A stretch of 64,000 bases of DNA, from assembly GCA_021401465.1 (NCBI GenBank), contig JADDMT010000003.1, positions 186,001 through 250,000 on the forward strand. The letters run 5' to 3'. The DNA is from Teratosphaeria epicoccoides. Its lineage: Eukaryota > Ascomycota > Dothideomycetes > Mycosphaerellales > Teratosphaeriaceae. Under the pieces are notes generated by a model. That model worked only from the letters and a program-made list of their open reading frames with translations. It was not told the origin of the DNA and made no database searches. Of this stretch, positions 51,665 through 63,029 are shown one piece after another (position 1 is the stretch's first letter; each line of letters begins with the position of its first letter). A program made the translations under genes and the position numbers.

Positions 51665-52598
51665 TCGAGTCATAGGAGGCAGTTCAGGGGTGGTAGCCGC
51701 GATTTCGAGAGCCGGTGACGATTTTTGGAGGTCACGAGAGGAAATGGTATGATTGCTGAGGTTATACCGTGGGAGGCACAGAATGTTGAGCGTTGGTAGC
51801 AGGGCGTACACTCGTCTTCAGTTTATCAAGATCACGACGAGATAAATCTGACAAGGACTGAAGAGAGCCGAACATAATCTTTCCCGCACGCGCATCACGC
51901 AGCCTCAGACCCGGGAAGGGAACAGACCAAGCAGTCCACCTCATCCCGCGGTCACTCCTCGACCGACCGATCTATCCAGCCCGGCGCCTGCGACGGGCCA
52001 GGCGACCCTCTTCCTGCCTCTCACACTGCCCTGCTTCACCAGCGAGGAGGCAACTCCGGCAAATCCGCAGCGGACAAGCTAAGGCGTAATGCACCAATAC
52101 CTCCGTCAGCTGAGTAGGCAGATGGCTTGACAAGATCCATGAAGAAAGCTCACGTGGAGCGGGCCGTGAACGACAAGGAACCCGAGAAGCTTTTTGAGGT
52201 GATCACGGCTCCGAAGGTCGAAGTTTCGTTGACGAAGGGATCATGTAGAGGCGGCACTTATGGGGTCAATTTCGTTCGCTGAATGGTATCCAAGCCGAGC
52301 TTGGCTCAGATTCAAAGTGAGCTCCGCGTGTAGAAGCTGCGAAGATATAGGACGCAGACGAGAGTACCCTGTGTGCCATGCGTTCCCATTTGCAATTATA
52401 GGAAAAGATCTTCAGTGAATCGACCCAACCCGTCTGGCCCTAATAGACGCACTGGCAACGAATCTGATATGTGACTTCGGCGATCCTCGCTTCGTTTAAG
52501 GCATGCCTCTGCACTTCGACGGCTCGAGTCATGCTTGGCCGCTAAATCATCCTTCCTGTTAATCAACTCGATGACACTGCTCTATGTGAAATCACTCC
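51665..52598. other. 930-bp intergenic region, no supportable gene
   Basis: The orphan gene and the minus-strand RING gene converge here. Short frames (for example 51762-51944, minus) lack any signature. Nothing else is seen. Confidence 0.4.
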
Positions 52599-53495
52599 TC
52601 AGCTCAAGCCATCGCCCTTTGCAGTCCGAGATCCATTGATATCCTTATACTGTACTGCCTCGTCCCACTCGGCCAGCGTAGCAAACGGACTTCTCAGCCA
52701 GGCCTCCAATTCATGCAGAAACAGCTTTGCATTCTTGAGCCCAAGAAATTCAGCAACCAGTTCTTCCGCCCGTCCATGCGCGCCTCTGGGCTCGTGGAAC
52801 CGACGTACGAAGACGACATACTCGATAAAGTAATCCCTGCTCCTGCCTCTGCTGATGTCCGGATCATCTAGGTAATTGAAGACTTTGAGCTCTCGGCGCA
52901 AGAATGCGCGGGCGCGAGATTGCAGCACGGCTGAAGCAGAGAAAGCACTCGCTGAGACGTCTGTGTAGCCCGAAAATGGGGTTGAGCCCACATGCAGAGA
53001 GTACAGGCCATCGCGGTAGACGTGGCGCCGGCGAGTGAGCGATGGGTCTTCCCGGTTTAAGGCAGCATCCGCAGGTGTCCATCTTTCGACGTCTCTGCGT
53101 CCGTAGCCTGATCTTGTCGGTGCAGGACCTCCAGCTTTCGCCTTTGGCGCCGGGACACTGTACGTCTTGAAATCCTGCGCAGATCGCCAGTCGTATTGGA
53201 CTTCCTTCACACCGGCCTTGCACAGCGGACACGTTGCGCGCTCTTGGAGCCACGAGAACAGACACGGGAAGTCGAAGGCTGAATGCTTGCATGGCACCGC
53301 CACTGCCCTCTCTGAGATAGCCTGGAGACATATTGTGCAGGCATCCTGCTCGGCGTGCTTCCTGCCGTCGCCACTGGCAGCAGCGCCCTTGATGCTGAAG
53401 CCGCCACCTTCTTCATCGTGTGCTGCCAGCTGCGTGTTGCTGTCCGGACTTTGTTGGACAATTACCTTCAACAGACTTCGGGAATCGCTGGCCAT
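52599..53495 (-). CDS. RING E3 ubiquitin ligase, Topors-like
   Basis: The single-exon protein has 298 residues. A RING-type domain spans Cys53 to Cys92: C-T-I-C at 53-56, PCKH at 68-71, FDFPC at 74-78, CPLC at 89-92. The usual Cys after C-x-H is missing and the FDF segment offers Asp75 instead. The C-terminal half (RRRHVYRDGLYSLHVG, ARAFLRRELKVFNYL, AEELVAEFLGLKNAKLFLHE, LEAWLRSPF) matches the helical domain following the RING in Topors-type proteins and their fungal relatives. These act as ubiquitin, and in animals also SUMO, ligases in the nucleus. The substrate is unknown. The gene is divergent from HNT1 with 204 bases between start codons. Confidence 0.82.
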   Translation of the reverse strand: MASDSRSLLKVIVQQSPDSNTQLAAHDEEGGGFSIKGAAASGDGRKHAEQDACTICLQAISERAVAVPCKHSAFDFPCLFSWLQERATCPLCKAGVKEVQYDWRSAQDFKTYSVPAPKAKAGGPAPTRSGYGRRDVERWTPADAALNREDPSLTRRRHVYRDGLYSLHVGSTPFSGYTDVSASAFSASAVLQSRARAFLRRELKVFNYLDDPDISRGRSRDYFIEYVVFVRRFHEPRGAHGRAEELVAEFLGLKNAKLFLHELEAWLRSPFATLAEWDEAVQYKDINGSRTAKGDGLS

Positions 53496-53699
53496 GCACT
53501 ATCACAATGGGACGTTCTGGTTGATATGTGCGAATGGAAGTGACGCAGGAGGCGAGTAAATATTTTCCAATGCAACCACGGCGAAATCTCGCGTCATCCT
53601 GCATCCAGATCTGTGCCCCGCAGTCGCAACAGCTTAGAGCAAAAGACATCAAGGTGCCAGCACGAATCTCACATGCCGTCAACACCACCTACTTCCAAC
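53496..53699. promoter_or_regulatory. divergent promoter between the RING ligase gene and HNT1
   Basis: The two start codons face apart across 204 bases. No TATA box or named motif is evident. Confidence 0.45.
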
Positions 53700-54156
53700 A
53701 TGGCCGCCAACTGCATCTTTTGCAAGATCATCAAGGGTACAAACACCTCGTCGCCCAAATCACAATTTTGATTATCTAACATACTCAGGTGACATTCCCT
53801 CAATGACCCTCTACTCCTCCTCCAAAGTCTACGCTTTCCTCGACATCAATCCCCTCGCCCCGGGCCACGCTCTTGTCATTCCCACCCACCACGGCGCCAA
53901 ACTCACCGACATTCCCGACGACTCACTCACCGAGATCCTGCCCGTCGCTCGCAAGATCGCTGCCGCGCAAGGCCTCACGAATTTCAATATCTTGCAGAAC
54001 AACGGGCGGATAGCGCATCAGGTAGTCGATCACGTGCATTTCCATGTGATCCCGAAGCCGGATGAGAAGCAAGGGTTGGGGATCCAGTGGCCGCAGCAGC
54101 AGGCTAATAAGGAGGAGTTGGCGAAGTTGGCGGAGGAGATTAAGAGTAAGATATGA
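53700..54156 (+). CDS. HNT1: HIT-family nucleotide hydrolase Hnt1
   Basis: Exon 1 (53700-53736, MAANCIFCKIIK) and exon 2 (53789-54156) join across a 52-bp intron (GTACAA..CTCAG, branch CTAAC), giving 134 residues. The splice creates the conserved IIKGDIPS. Further hallmarks are VYAFLDINPLAPGHALVIP, the Asn-rich FNILQNNGRIAHQ and the histidine triad VDHVHFHVIPKP with catalytic HxHxH. Hint-type enzymes hydrolyse adenosine phosphoramidates and AMP-lysine; yeast Hnt1 is linked to Kin28/TFIIH function. The length is normal. The exon 1 cysteine pair (C-I-F-C) is typical of the zinc-binding Hint branch. Confidence 0.97.
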
Positions 54157-54374
54157 GGGGAGGGTTGGAGTAGAGGTATGTGGGGGTGGGAGAGTGTGAG
54201 GGAATGGCACGATGACTTGAAGCGGTAAAAACTTTGATGAGATAATTGAATGATGCGTACCGATGAAGTATCGTCGATTCGGACCTTATCTGATGATGAC
54301 ACAGTCGCGATACCCAAACCCCAACGTCTCGCACAAACGCACCTGAATCACCGCATGCTGTCTCCAGTCAAAAT

Positions 54375-55445
54375 TCATAACCTGCCATGGCCCTCACATC
54401 CTTCACGAGGTCGCCAAAACCACCCTCTAGCGCCCTTCAAATCGTTCTTGCCATTCTCGCTACTACCAGCCTGGCGCGAAGTCAGAATCTCTTGCCATTC
54501 CTTCGCCTCATCAACGTCCAGTGCTGCGCTGAGTGAGCTCTTGGCCCACGATTCGCTATCGACTCCGTCCTCCTCGAGAGAGACATTCTCGAATCCATCC
54601 GCTGTGGACTGAGTTTGCGCACTCGTAGGTCGAGTCGTGCTTGGCTGGGTCAGGCCGGCTCGCTTTTTCTGCTCCGCGTCTTTGCAAGCCCTCGAGAAGA
54701 TTAGAAGGTCGTGTGCGCCTGCATCTTGTGCTGATCCGGCTGATCGACACTTGCCTTTGGTCTGTTTCGTCATTCTTGGACCCTTGGTCGATGTCGCAGG
54801 ATTTAAATGCTGAAGTACTGGGCCCGTGTCTGCCTGCTCAGACACTTTGCGCTCGTGCTGTGGCTCGAAGATCTTCGTGTATGCTTCCAATGCGGGAAGA
54901 GAGAAGTCTGGTCCCAGATCAGGAACAGCCAGCTTTGGCGCAGCAGCCTCGGGCTCGTCCTTCTTGCGAGCCTGTCTATGAATGGGGCAGGGCTGGCGAC
55001 TTGGCATGATGACCCGGAAGCCAGCAGGATCGATGAAGCTCGATGCGACAACATGCTTCCTGCCTCGCTGCTGAATGCTGTGATTAGCCGCAGAGACATT
55101 GGTGACGCGAGCGGCTCTCTGGCGCATGGCCGCCTCTGCGGTGGGCGAAACAAAGGTCGGTGGCGGCATCTCAGGGAGCTGTCTTTGCGGAACCACGACG
55201 GCCGATCGACGGTGGGATTGGACTCCATGCTCGATCAGACGGATGCAGTCGTCATCACTGATGTCCTCGACACTGGGGATAAGCTTGCGATCGTACACTA
55301 GATATACTTGGCCATTGGAGATCTGAATGGCTCTCTTTGGTGCCTGGCAATTGTCGTGGCTGACCGAGGGATTGGTGCCGGTTTTGTGTGTGTGGTCGTC
55401 GCACCAGGAGAAGGGATTTCCTTCTGCAAATTTCGGGACGCCCAT
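54375..55445 (-). CDS. hypothetical protein with a conserved-looking N-terminal Cys/His region
   Basis: The single-exon frame has 356 residues from a clear ATG (MGVPKFAEGNPFSW). I recognise no family. The N-terminal 75 residues look structured: WCDDHTHKTGTNPSVSHDNC has Cys/His spacing that could bind metal, then QVYLVYDRKLIPSVEDISD and DCIRLIEHG. The middle is basic and proline-rich (RQPCPIHRQARKKDEPEAA) and the rest is Ser/Thr/Gln-rich with an acidic stretch (FENVSLEEDGVDSES), probably disordered. Codon bias and length support a real gene. It converges on HNT1, whose stop lies 218 bases away. Confidence 0.7.
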   Translation of the reverse strand: MGVPKFAEGNPFSWCDDHTHKTGTNPSVSHDNCQAPKRAIQISNGQVYLVYDRKLIPSVEDISDDDCIRLIEHGVQSHRRSAVVVPQRQLPEMPPPTFVSPTAEAAMRQRAARVTNVSAANHSIQQRGRKHVVASSFIDPAGFRVIMPSRQPCPIHRQARKKDEPEAAAPKLAVPDLGPDFSLPALEAYTKIFEPQHERKVSEQADTGPVLQHLNPATSTKGPRMTKQTKGKCRSAGSAQDAGAHDLLIFSRACKDAEQKKRAGLTQPSTTRPTSAQTQSTADGFENVSLEEDGVDSESWAKSSLSAALDVDEAKEWQEILTSRQAGSSENGKNDLKGARGWFWRPREGCEGHGRL

Positions 55446-56514
55446 GGTTTGTGAAGCTGTAGTCGACGCTGATTTTTTTTTACCGGGTAGTCGTATGGGT
55501 TACAATGTTGTGATATGCACGCTTTTGTGCGTTCGTTAGTAACCAGCAAAATCAGGTGCCGCAGCTTCAGCGTGAGACGTCGAGGTTATGTCGAAAACCG
55601 TGAGGTGGCAGAAGCAGAACAGATGAGGTATCGATCTCGAAGCTATGGTAAGCTTTCAATCGCGATGACAAGCATGCTGATACCATGTACTCTCTGCCGC
55701 CACCTGTCAAGCTGCGCCCACTCACCTTGGCCCAACTAATAAATTATCAGGGGCGTCGTTCGCGGCCAATGAATGTATGGTCCTTAAGCTTACATAGCAG
55801 GCTCGTCTACCGGACGGGTACTACCGTACATTATCGGTATGCGATGAAGCGCTGAAGTCTGAGCTATTTGCAGATGTGCGAGAGTCTAACGTTTGTTTTC
55901 TTCTTTGGCGCGACTACCTCTCTCGGCAGATGGATTCACAGCGGCACGGCGGCCTGGTGAAGCCATCCGGCGTGTCGATCCTTGTAGTGGCATCCAGGAA
56001 CATTCGCTATGCTGCTGCATCAATGGTGCAGGAAGAATGCGTTGATTGAGCATCAAGCTGGTAGTGGATGGGGCTTCAACAGCTCCCAACTCTCCCAGCG
56101 ACCAGCATCAGCCACGTGGTACTGTAGTAGCCGGCGCGGTGCGGGACGGACAGCGGGCCGGCTGTCGGAGCACTAGTACTCAGACACCAGTCAGCAACCT
56201 CGAATGTACATGTATCTATCCATGTTGCGAAGTGGTTCTGGTGTGTTCAGTGTGTAAGAGTTCGAGTTCCATCGTTCGGCTGGTCCGGAAAGGCGTCACC
56301 CTCTGCAGCAAGAAATCGAAGCTCAACAGCGTACATGTGCGCCTGAGCAGATAAGGGGTCACAAAGGCAGCGCACAGACGGGAGGAAGAGTCGTGCGTGC
56401 AGGACAATGTGAGGAGTGCGCTGGATCAGTGAATCCTGCAGTGATCGGCGCATAGACGCGCTCGCACCAAGAGAGCAGGAATAGCGAAGCGCATGATTCG
56501 GTTGACCGAGTAGC
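55446..56514. other. 1.07-kb divergent region upstream of BCK1
   Basis: It contains the promoters of the hypothetical gene and of BCK1. A T8 run lies near 55473. No ORF here is convincing; a long BCK1 leader is likely, as is usual for fungal kinase genes. Confidence 0.4.
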
Positions 56515-59500
56515 ATGATATCAAATGGTCGGCACTGCTCCACCAGCAACCTCAACGCCGAGTACAGAGGCGCGACGCCCGATCCCTCGCACTACTATAC
56601 GACACAGGGTCCGGCGCTCTCGTCAGGCGCTCTGTTGAATGACATCCCGGGCGGAGTTTACGGCGGCGAGGCGACGCTGCTGCGCCCGGGCACCGCCGGT
56701 GCGGCAGAAGGTCCTTACTCAACCGCCGCCAGCCAGTATCAGTACGCGGACCCCGGCATGCAGGCACAGCAAGAGCATTATAGGCGGGGTACGCCAGGTA
56801 CTCCCGCGGGAGGCATGAACCAGCAGAGTGCGTGGGCTGCGCCGGGGCAGAGGCATGTGAGTGAACAGAGAGCCACGCCGGGACAATGGGTACCTCCGCC
56901 ACCTCCACTGCAAACGTCTGCACACAACGTCGGTATGCACCTGCCAGGACCTCCGCCGCGGAGTGCTCAACCGCAGTCGCACATGATGGTGCCTCCGCCC
57001 CCGCCGCCCAATGGGCAGCCCACTGTTTCCTACTGGAACAGAGGACAACCAACTTATCCGCCACCGCAGCATCAGCAACGCGAGCAACGGCAGTACGACC
57101 CGGTAGCGTATGCTGACTTCATGCAACTGCCACCTCTCAACGACAATGCTCCGTTGACGAGCGCAACGTACATTCCAGGTGGCGAGAGCTTTGGTCCTGG
57201 AGTCGGCATCCCGCCGCTGCACAGTCACAGCTCGCCGCCACCTCATGGTGGGTACATGTCGCCTCAGAACTCTAACAATCTGATGCGTCCAAACCAACCT
57301 CATCAGAATCCTTACATCCGCGGTGCGAGTGGTGAATTCAGCACCGTTAATGACTATGCCTATCAACTGCAACATCCGACTTACACCCAGCCGCAAGATC
57401 CTAGTGCGAACTGGTCACAGACCTATCAATATAGCCAAGCGCCAGTGCAGCCAGTGCCGACGCCATCGCAACAGTCGAACTATCCGCCATTGACGCCCAC
57501 AACCCGTCAGAAGCTGACCATCGCTTCAGCTGTCGAGCGACTGGAGCATCCTCCTCCCACACCAGCGAAGGAAAGCCAGAATCCGCAACTCCCCTTGCCC
57601 AGGGATAGCAAAGGCGATGACAACTCATTAAACGGCAACCGAGAGCCTTCATCGTCAGGAGATCTGCCTGCCAGTCCGTCTGATGGACACTGGCCGGCTG
57701 ACAGGGTTCAGGTCTGGCTTGCTGCGCACAACTTCAGCAGAGAGTGGCAAGCAGCTTTTAGACACCTCAATGTGCACGGTTCGACGTTCCTAGATATAGG
57801 TCGGTCTGGTGGGCAGCGAAATATTGGCTTCATGCCACAGACTGTACTTCCGCAGATTGCCCGGGAATGCACGGCCAATGGCATTGTCTGGGATCAGGGA
57901 CGGGAGCGAGAGGAATCTCGCCGTGTCCGTAAACTGGTCAGAGACGTCATCCGGAACGGCGGCGCGGCAGACACGCCCTCCACCGCTGCAACTAGCTCGA
58001 CGACGAGTCTCCCACTCGCAGCCCGGAGGCAGAGTAGTCAGTGTCCGCCGAGTGCGGGTACCGACGGAGGTGCAGAGCACAGCCCGAACCTCAGTAGAGG
58101 CGAAGCGCATTTGTGGGGCTCAACACCTACCACCGCGCATTCTGCTGATGGCGAAAGCCCTGGACGGGACCTGCCAATGTCTGCCACGATCTCCCAGCGT
58201 AGACACTCTGGTCATCGAGCACAAACAGTTGACGTTGTATCACGATCTCATGAGATTGAACAAAGCAGATCTGAGGCAAGTAGAAGTGCATTCGCATCTC
58301 TTGGTGAACTCCCTCGAAGACAATCTCCAGGTCTGGGTGGCGACTTTGGTGCAGGCAGAGGGCACCGCAACTTCAGTTCGCCACAACACAGCCCAGGCCT
58401 GAGTAGTTCAGTGCCTCCCCCAAGCGGCCTCAGTGCGACCGCGAACAGGTACTACGGCCACTTCCGCAATGCCAGCGTTGAGAGTCAGCCGCCTGCACCT
58501 GGTCGTGGCTCTGCGGGTACAAATTCCAACCAGCGCGATTCCGACCCCACGCACCCCAAGCAGAAGTCAGAGGACGCCGGCGAGAGACGCAGAAATGCTA
58601 CCGATGGATCGAGACCACCTACCTCCGAAAGGCATGGGAGTTACGAAACGCCAGTCTCCGCGACGACCAAGGAGCATAGCAAAGGTTTTCTGGATAAATT
58701 CCGTCGAATCAAGAAGAAGGACGATCCGTCGCCAACGGCCGATGAAGATGGCCATCCATCAAGCCCGCAAGAGTCGCGAAAGCACCAAGCGATGTACGCT
58801 CGAAGCCAGGCAGCGGCCAGCGACATCAGCCTGGAAAGACCGCCAAGTAGGAAGTCGGCTGGACATCTGAGTGTCGAGAGTGCGACCAGTATGCCGCCAC
58901 TGCCTGTCGACCGTGGCAGAGAGCGCGCTAGAGAAGGTGACAGGAAGTTTGTATTCGTGACGCCTGACTCTTGGAACTATCGATTGATTGATATCACCGA
59001 AGTCGAGACTGCGGAGCAGTTGCGCACAGTTATTTGCTACAATCTTGGCCTGCCCGAGAGTCCGGAGGTGAGTTTGCACTTCACCAGTCCAGGACAGATT
59101 GAGCACGAGGAGTCGCTCAGTGACTCATTGTTGGTCAACGCCAGGCTCCGCGTGGCTGACCCGCATGGGGCACTGAAACTGTTCGTACGGGCTCCCGCCA
59201 GCGTGGGCGGGCCACCTGAGAGCGCAGGCATGCCGCTCGGTACGATCCCACAAAGTCCATTCGGTAAAGCAAGCTTCCCTGGCAGACCTCTCCATGAGCA
59301 CACGCTCGCCAGACTCAATGGTGAAGCCTTAGATAGCCCTAACGCCGTGCGCTCGGGCGAGAGCACATTGGTAGCTGACAAGGCAAGCATAATGCAAAGA
59401 TTGCAAAAGGAAAGTGGCAATCTGAGCTTGAATGGGCTCAATGCTAAGTTACAGGAGAGCATGTTACAACAAGATTTCCAAAGCCTGTCCGATTCTGAGC

Positions 59501-62500
59501 GTATGGCGTTACTGGAAGCGAAGCAGGAGGAGCACCGGAAAGAGACAGAGCGGAAGCAGCGAGCCTACCTTGAGCACAGACGTTCACGTCTTTCTGAAGA
59601 CGCGAGTGGCAAGCGAATACATGATTTTGATAATCCTCGGCTTTCTCCGTTCATCGAAGCGCGGCCGATATCTTCGGACGGTACTGGCAGTATGGGTTCT
59701 CTTGAGCGCAAGATGGCTGAAGGGCTGGTGCCTATGCGTAGGGCGCCACCAGTCCCGGAACCGACGAATACGCTCGTCAAGGCTAATAGCTTGACCAAGA
59801 AGGGACAGAGCACTATGCGGACTAGCTGGCCGAATCGCAAGGAGGAACCATGGAAGAGCAGCTCTCCAGGGTCGATTCTTGAGGAGAATGCAAAACGACC
59901 GAGCAGTCGTACTGCTCTGCCACAATCTGCCGATTCTGGTAGCATCGGCGCTGCAATTGCTGGAGCTGGCCGGGCTGCAGGCGCTTTCGGAATGGGAACT
60001 TCAAGCTCTGCGTCGAGCAGCGGGCTGCAGGAGAGTACGACTGCGCCAGACTTGCTGGACGAGAGGAGACCGCAAAGAGCTCTAGCTAGCATCGACTTCG
60101 ACAACGCCTTTCCTGGCCGGCCAGCACGTGGGGCACCAAGTCCAAAATCACCTTTCACAATGTCTCGAGGAGGTCAGCAATTCAAGGTACCGGAATATGA
60201 TGAGGGTCAAGGCGAATTGGAGGACGACGAGGACACACTCAAGGCCAGTCAGCGTCCAAACCTATCTCTCCAGATGCCTTCCAACCCGACGGTCGACAAG
60301 ATCAGGGGGGACGTGCCCGGTAGAAGTCAAAGTCCTGACCTCAGCCCATCATCACGCCCACCTGCTAGCCTGCCACAGAGGGCTGTCTCGAAGCGTGGTC
60401 CATCCTTCGAGATACCCGAGCACCAGGTGACCTTCGCCCCATATCCAGCTAAGATGCAGACTACGGCAGAGGAGAGCGATGACGGCTCAGACGATGACGA
60501 CGGCCTTTTTGCAATTCCAATCAGAGGCGGCACCCCTGCCAAAGCTAGTTCAATGAACAGAGTACCTGCCAGCACGCAAATACCTGCGTCGGCTAGTACT
60601 GCTTCACAACAGGGACTAAGTCTGACGAATGGTGGAAGGAGCAGTCCAGCTGTGAGCGGAAGCCCTGGTAAGCCTAAGCTTGAGGTCAAGACATCCAGGA
60701 GTAACGTGCGCTTTGACTCGCCGAAAACGGCAGAAAGCCTAGGTAAGGAAGTAGGGTTTGCTGAAGAAGACGACATGGAGCCAATGTCGTCAGCTACTTC
60801 TGGCCCCATGACAGACAGCCCGGATGCTGCATACAGGTTTGGCAGGCGTGAAAGCTTTGCCAGTGACATGTGGGCCAATCGTCCACCAGCTGAAGGCATT
60901 GTGGAGCGCCTCGATGATTTCTTTCCAAATGTCGACCTTGATCAACCTATGGCTGCCGAATTGCCAGAAGAAGGCTCGGGTGGAAACGACACTGCCAGCA
61001 GCCCATCGGCTGCTACAGCTGAAACAAAATCTTTGTCGGGCTCCACACTCAGTCCTATGGCGAGTTCGCAAGATCTCCGCGGCGCTCACAGCAGCCGTAG
61101 TATCACGCCATTAAGTAGTGCAGATGAGGCAGACTCCAACGATTTGGGCATGAGACGAGGCGATCTGGGTAAGAATTCTGTCGCTGTAAGGAATGTGAGG
61201 AAATCAGGCGGCCTGGGAAGGACGAAAAGTATTCGTGACGTCGTCAAGAACAACTACAATATGCAGGGCATGTTGGGACACAGTCAACATCCTAGTTTCA
61301 GCTCAGCGGCATCAAGCAGAGCACCCAGCATTGCGGGCGTGTCTGCTTTATACGGTCCCAGCGGTGCGCTGGCAGCCCTGAGCGGGCAGACTACAAATCC
61401 TCTGAACCGCTTGAGCACTCTCCGGGGGGATGCCGTCGGTGGTCTGGCTCGGAGAAGAAGCACAAAGATGTTCGGCGCCAAGATCGAACAGGTAAAGCCT
61501 GATCGTCGGAGCCGGTTGCTCACGCTGGAGACGATCCCACAAGACACGATCCCGGCAGGTCATGTGCAGCACAGGCACAACATGCCGGAACGTCAGCCGA
61601 CATTCAAATGGATGCGTGGTCAGCTCATTGGCAAAGGGACATTCGGCCGCGTCTACTTGGGTATGAACACCACGACGGGCGAGCTGTTGGCTGTCAAGCA
61701 GGTCGAGATCAATCCCAAGGCGCCACATGCCGAGCCGGGCAAGATTCGAGAGATGGTCAAGGCACTGGACCTGGAGATCGACACAATGCAACATCTCGAC
61801 CACGCAAACATCGTCCAATACCTTGGTTGCGAGCGCAAGGAATTCTCCATCTCCATCTTTCTAGAGTACATCCCTGGTGGCTCCATCGGTTCCTGTCTAC
61901 GCAAACACGGCAAGTTCGAGGAACAGGTCGTCTCATCCTTGACGCGGCAGTGTCTTGAGGGTCTCGCGTACCTGCATTCCGAAGGTATTCTCCATCGTGA
62001 CTTGAAGGCTGACAACATCCTCCTTGATCTGGACGGCACGTGCAAGATCTCTGACTTTGGTATCTCGAAACGGTCGGCCGACGTCTACAGTAACGACGTC
62101 ACGAATAGTATGCAGGGATCTGTGTTCTGGATGGCTCCGGAAGTCATTCGTGCGCAGTCGCAAGCTCTATCTGTGCCGGCTACTGGCAACAAAAACCCGT
62201 ATACAGAGAGTCAGGGTTACTCAGCTAAAGTCGATATCTGGTCTCTTGGCTGCGTGGTCCTGGAAATGTTTGCTGGCCGTCGGCCTTGGAGCAAAGAAGA
62301 AGCTATTGGCGCGATATACAAACTCGGAAGTCTGAACCAGGCTCCCCCTATTCCGGATGACGTGAGCTCTGTCGTAGGACCTGCGGCGCTGAGCTTCATG
62401 TACGATTGTTTCACCATGTGAGTGATGCATCCCCTGACACGCACAGATATTATCGGAGCTGAGCTGATTTCGTGTACAGCGACCCTGGCGAAAGACCCAC

Positions 62501-62597
62501 AGCAGAGACGCTGCTGAGGGCGCCGTTTTGTATTTTTGATCCGAACTATAATTTCTTGGATACGGATCTTGCGGACAAGATCCGTGGGGCATTCTAG
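56515..62597 (+). CDS. BCK1: MAP kinase kinase kinase of the cell-wall-integrity pathway (Bck1)
   Basis: Exon 1 (56515-62417) and exon 2 (62480-62597) join across a 62-bp intron (GTGAGT..GTACAG), giving about 2,006 residues. The splice restores FTIDPGERPTAETLL and the family end PNYNFLDTDL, then KIRGAF. The kinase domain starts near residue 1,697: glycine loop GKGTFGRVYLG, VAIK-type Lys in LLAVKQVE, HRDLKADN at about 1,827, DFG, then WMAPEVI. A SAM-like region lies at about 392-455 (VQVWLAAHNFSREWQAAF) and a ubiquitin/RA-like fold at about 810-890. The rest is Pro/Gln/Ser-rich disorder. Bck1 acts below Pkc1 and above Mkk1/2 and the Slt2-type MAP kinase. The exact start is less certain than the end. 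Confidence 0.96.
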
Positions 62598-63029
62598 GTT
62601 TTTGAAGGTACTTTTTGGGCTGGGCTGTTAGCGAAGGCGCTCTCGCTGATTCCTGGGATGAGGGCGTAAGGAATATTGCCACCAAGCATTGCTTTCGAGC
62701 GGATACCCTAGGTGAGGTAGTGATGCTGATGACGATATCGGGATGAAAAAGTTGGCATTTGTGGTTGAAAGGAAATCATGTAGTTTAGTTACGACGTTCT
62801 GCTCGGCGTAATGACTGATGGCAATGAAGTCGTACGTTGGTATTGCTAGTACTGCACGCATCTCTTTTAGCCTTTCCGATCAATCATGCATTCGCGAAGT
62901 GATGCGTGCACTTTCTGACTAATCATACACTAGTCCACTTCTAGAAGCATGCAATTGTTGTGGCGATTTCGCGATAACAGCATTCTGCGTCGTGGTCGCC
63001 CTCACACATTTTCTTCCACAGAAGCAGAC
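62598..63029. other. intergenic region between BCK1 and the SWIM/RING gene
   Basis: It holds the BCK1 3' flank and the next promoter. The downstream frame is open back to an in-frame ATG at 62949, an alternative start. Confidence 0.4.

Noticed and set aside
51008..51811. A 267-codon minus-strand open frame opposite the orphan gene 3' end.
   Set aside because: The sense frame has better codon use and continues far upstream; the antisense product is Leu/Arg/Ser-rich without domains.
56523..56630. An alternative BCK1 start at the ATG at 56524, in another frame (encoding a VGTAPPATSTPST-like start).
   Set aside because: I found no convincing donor joining it to the main frame, while the ATG at 56515 is directly in frame.
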